Positions 59,330-64,000 of a stretch of DNA of 64,000 bases are shown piece by piece. The notes beneath the pieces were generated by a model, which saw only the letters and a program-made list of their open reading frames with translations, made no database searches and was not told the origin of the DNA. Each line of letters opens with the position of its first letter. Within the stretch, counting starts at the first letter, position 1. Source of the stretch: Leptodactylus fallax (lineage: Eukaryota > Chordata > Amphibia > Anura > Leptodactylidae); the NCBI GenBank assembly GCA_947044405.1, contig CAMRHE010000506.1, positions 1 through 64,000 on the forward strand. Direction: 5' to 3'. The position numbers and the translations under genes were made by a program.

Positions 59330-60075
59330 TATGCCCCAGTGCCAACTTTTGGAAGGTAGCTCCCTATAGATCTGGTCTTGTTTGAAACCTAGCAACACTG
59401 ACTGGGATTACAGCCAAACAAGAACATCTCTTTCAAAAGGAAGAGAATCGCGTTAGCATACAGCTGTTTCTGTGCAAATCATCGATGGCTTCTTGCCCAG
59501 CCAGGCCAGTACCCTGCATTGCACTGATGGGGGGCAATTACCTTGAAACAGCAGTTTCTGTGGATGGCGCTGCCTTCCTTTTGGAAGATGTGTTCTGATT
59601 TCGCTTTAATCCTAGTTCATGAAACTGTGATTCTTTAGAAATCCAGGCATTGATCTATAGGGAGCTACTTTTCAAAAGGTGGTGCTAGAGCGAGCTTTCT
59701 TTTTTTCCATCAATGAGAACTTATTTCTACATTCCTTTCCCAGAATTCCTAATTAGAATATGTACTGTCTGTGAGACTCTACACACTGCAACGGCGATGC
59801 TTCCATAAGGAGACATAGTGCCCCTTCTGACCCACATCTATGACCTCTCACCTAGCCAAACCAGTACTCTGCTTTGCACTGATGAGGGGCAATATCCTCA
59901 AAACCACTGTCTGCAGGTCTGTCTTTCTTCCATTTGGAAGAGATGTTCTGATTTGGCTGTAATCCCACCCATGTCACTATGTTTCTTGGAAAACCGGGCA
60001 TTGATCTACAGGATACTACCTTTAAAAAGTGGTGCTAGAGAGTTGTTTTTTTTTCTCACTAAAGAATAAATACTG
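59330..60075. repeat. Dispersed repeat with AACTTTTGGAAGGTAGCTCC core, two copies in a row
   Basis: GCCAGTACCCTGCATTGCAC, GATGGGGGGCAATTACCTTG and TCCTTTTGGAAGATGTGTTC recur about 350 bases later in diverged form (GCACTGATGAGGGGCAATAT, ATTTGGAAGAGATGTTCTG). Related copies are at 7700, 39700 and 49195. Confidence 0.6.
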
Positions 60076-60181
60076 CAATGGTGTCCTGCAAGGGCTCTCT
60101 AAGGTGTCCTAGTATGATACACCCTTGAGGGTTGTCCATAGCCTTGGGCTTACAGGGGTCACCTGTGAGATGGGGCATGAT

Positions 60182-60480
60182 TGAGAACTAAATTTGGAAG
60201 TGGTTGTCTCTGGAGTTGATATTGACTTCTGGCCATGCCACGTCATGATCTCCGGGTCACGTGATTGGAAGAATCACTCCGCCCCCTGGATTGCCCCCCC
60301 CTTTCCCCACCACCACCACCAGGGTCACATCTCCCCAAGGGGGCAGAGCAACCTGGGACTTGGAGCACTGCTTCCGATCACATGACCTGGGGGTTGTGAT
60401 GTGGCCAGAACCCCCAGGTCTATCATCTTCATCCGTTGGACCAAGTAAGTCAATTTAAACTCCCCAAACAACCCCTTTTA
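60182..60480. repeat. Foldback repeat ending in CCCCTTTTAA
   Basis: GGTCACGTGATTGGAAG at the left pairs with CTTCCGATCACATGACC at the right. The arms extend through GGCCATGCCACGTCATGATC and TTGTGATGTGGCC. The right end is AACAACCCCTTTTAA. Confidence 0.65.
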
Positions 60481-62358
60481 AGTACTAGATTTCCCCATGG
60501 GCAGATAGATACATGACCTGCAACATTCGGCCTTTTCCATAGGGAAACCTAGGTCACTTGCAAGTTGTAGGAAGGCAGTGATTCAGGGACTCCCATGTTA
60601 ATATTCCTGCAGGGTACTGTGCACTGGTGACCATCCTCCACTAAGAAGGGCAAGTGGTGAAAATGCTTTTCATCACTGAAGGGTGTATTGTATGTTGTAA
60701 TGATTGGGAATGAGTATTCCTAGCACTGCTCATTCCCCATAATTGCCTTGTCCAAGGGTGGTGCCACACAATGTCTTTGTAGCTGCGGTTCAAGTCGCCG
60801 CTGCCTGTGATTTCTCTTTAGTAAGTGATTCAGCGGTTCATTATGGCCGCCTCTAAGCTACATTCACACGACAGTGATGACGAGCCGTGTGACAGACGTT
60901 TTACTTAATTCCCGTCACATGGCTGCATTAAATTCCCTGTATGTGATCTGTACAGGAACATGTACTAGTCAGCTGCTCAGGTGCATGCCTGGGGAGTCTG
61001 AGGGACTCAACACTAAATCCGCAGGGCAGAAAAAGGGTAATGATTACCTTACGTGGCAAGGACTTGTACACTTCTTCTACCTCCCTTTAGTTGGGAAGTA
61101 GCCAACACCTATCTTCCCTGTTAACACACCCGTCCAGGTCAACTGAGGGTACAAGTTAAAGCAAATGTGTTGCCAGAAAGTGTCCTATATTTTATTTAAT
61201 TTTTTTATTTATTTTTTTTAATCGTATGTTAAACATATTTTTAAAGAATTTTTGGTGTTTTTTCTAAAAATGTTTCCATGTTACTATCTATATTTAAAAA
61301 AAAAAAAAATCCTAAAGATTCTGACCACTAAGCCAAATATTATGTTCAGACTTAGTTTTCTGTAGGATTGTTTTTTGCAGCAGGCACCTCACTTACAGCA
61401 CACTGATGATCATAACTATCATGCATATGTACATAGACATCACAATAGGTTATGGTTACAGCCTATCTACACAATGCCCAGGTCACAGAGCATGCCAATA
61501 GGAGTCAGTAGGGTCTGCTTTGGGATCTGAGGGGCTTGAAGCTAAGGTGTGTAAATAGTCGCTCTGATCTCATCGACACAATATTGGTTGCAGAGAGATT
61601 TTATTTCTGTGGTCACCTCTACAGTAACCCCCATATACTGAACTTCACACCCTCTGTAGTCCGGCCTAATAAAAACTTGGACACTTTTTTATAATTGTAA
61701 ATTCAGTCACAAAAAGTACTTGCCACAACCCTGTTGTCTCTTCTGACATATTAGTTTCACAACTTCTTGTATAATCTGACAATTCTGCAGCATTTCTTAT
61801 GATGTTGTTGTGTCGTCCCTCTGTTATTCCTCCTAGACATTTATGAATAAAGTGATAACTGGGTGCTACCATTCAGAGGGGTGTCCTTACGGTCTGACAT
61901 TGTCCAATCAGAGCTGACTGTATCAGACTGTAGGGACACTCCCCTGTGACAATGACCAGTTTATTTATTTGCCAGAAGGAGTAACAGAGGAACCACACAA
62001 AAAAGAAAAGATTCTTAAGAAAATAAGGATTGACTAAAAGAGAATGTCAGGAGAGGTGACAGCTCCTCTGTTATTAAATTCTGCTGACAGAACATTGACT
62101 ATTGCCTGTGATGACTACATTGATACTGCCATTTATTAATAGGTTTAATTAATACATTGTACCTGATATGGGTTGTGCACAGTTGTACTCAGTTACCCTC
62201 ACTTGTGAAGCCGCCAGATTTTTATCATATTATTATATATTATAATGTCTGTGTTTATTAATATATTCCTCTGTCTTATCATTGGTTTGTGCTTTGGTTG
62301 AAGGTTTGCTATTTGCTGTTATATCGTGTGAGTTTATTGCGATTTTGTTCTTTACTAG

Positions 62359-63549
<1,191 letters not shown>

Positions 63550-63675
63550 TACCCGCACTTTCTAAAAAGGGAAGGAAACAAACTGCAGATAATGCTGCAA
63601 AGGAGGAAAAGGTACAAGAACCGAACGATCCTGGGCTACAAAACGCTGGCTATTGGATGCATCAACATGGCCGAG
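63550..63675 (+). CDS. PACS2: PACS2 exon 4
   Basis: 126 bases, 42 codons, phase 0 on both sides. It encodes [13 protein letters not shown], the basic RRKRYKN stretch, TILGYKTLA and INMAE. This is the most conserved part of the PACS furin-binding region, and it is almost identical to mammals. The acceptor is TTCCATTAG|TA and the donor GAG|GTAAGA. Confidence 0.97.
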
Positions 63676-63881
63676 GTAAGAAGTTTTCCATCTATATTGT
63701 GCCATTCGGCTTCATAAAGAGCCATGAAATGATGCAGGGGGACCCATAGTATGTATTTAAGTGGAGCAGTCCCTCGGTGTCTCATCCTCCTCACAGCGGT
63801 TGCTATGTATACAGATGATACATATATACTTTAGCTTCTATATATTGTTGTTGTGATCATTTCTTCCTATTTGTATGTCAG
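63676..63881 (+). other. PACS2: PACS2 intron 4 (206 bp)
   Basis: Donor GTAAGA, acceptor TTTGTATGTCAG. Short and without recognisable repeats. Confidence 0.93.
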
Positions 63882-64000
63882 GTCATGCAGCATCCATCAG
63901 AAGGAAGCCAAGTGTTAAGCCTTTTTAGTAACATGAAGGAAGCATCTGCCAAGGTGGCTGAAATATGGATCTTTTCACTCTCTAGTCAGCCGATTGATCA
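63882..64000 (+). CDS. PACS2: PACS2 exon 5 (cut by window end)
   Basis: Begins [15 protein letters not shown] and continues through [16 protein letters not shown], the C-terminal strands of the furin-binding region. The frame is open to the edge, ending two bases into a codon. The rest of the protein (middle region with phosphorylation sites and the C-terminal domain, about 700 more residues by comparison with the family) lies beyond the window. Confidence 0.95.

Overview
The window is vertebrate, almost certainly anuran (frog or toad), nuclear DNA. The one clear host gene is the 5' part of PACS2 (phosphofurin acidic cluster sorting protein 2), on the + strand. Five coding exons are visible at 15007-15116, 52812-52899, 62359-62448, 63550-63675 and 63882-64000. 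The last is cut by the window edge. All have GT/AG borders and compatible phases. Together they give about 177 codons: a short N-terminus and most of the cargo-binding (furin-binding) region. Everything else is intergenic or intronic DNA dominated by transposable elements. The frog assignment rests on the mix seen here: a DIRS-type tyrosine-recombinase retroelement, many TTAA-flanked foldback MITEs, a Tc1-like transposon and an L2/CR1-type LINE.

Layout. 1-5675: decayed DIRS-like retrotransposon with inverted terminal repeats and an internal complementary region, carrying a 5' half of an intron-containing tRNA-Ile(UAU). 5676-14383: intergenic DNA with several MITEs, including a hAT-like one with a clean 8-bp target duplication. 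14384-15006: PACS2 promoter and 5'UTR, with a consensus CRE, GC boxes, two NF-Y-type CCAAT boxes inside a foldback repeat, and a start-stop (ATGTGA) upstream element. 15117-52811: a 37.7-kb intron 1. It contains an L1-like tail, a pogo/Tigger-like MITE, an unassigned exon-like ORF (about 28.6 kb), a nearly full LINE reverse transcriptase ORF inserted inside an older MITE (31.5-34.2 kb), and an approximately 550-bp almost pure G block that is probably an assembly error. It also contains an intact Tc1-like element with a DD35E transposase (36.37-37.93 kb), a 683-bp TTAA palindrome and two tandem repeats. 52900-62358: intron 2, with a nested TE-in-TE structure and several foldbacks. 62449-63549: intron 3, with a roughly 390-bp palindrome.

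The gene parts work together only as exons of PACS2. The rest is a layered transposon record. The most noteworthy items are the structurally preserved DIRS element with its tRNA half, the intact DD35E transposon, the LINE-in-MITE nest, the unidentified exon-like ORF and the start-stop upstream element. I found no evidence for CRISPR, operons or any prokaryotic system. All identifications are by reading; none was checked by database search.
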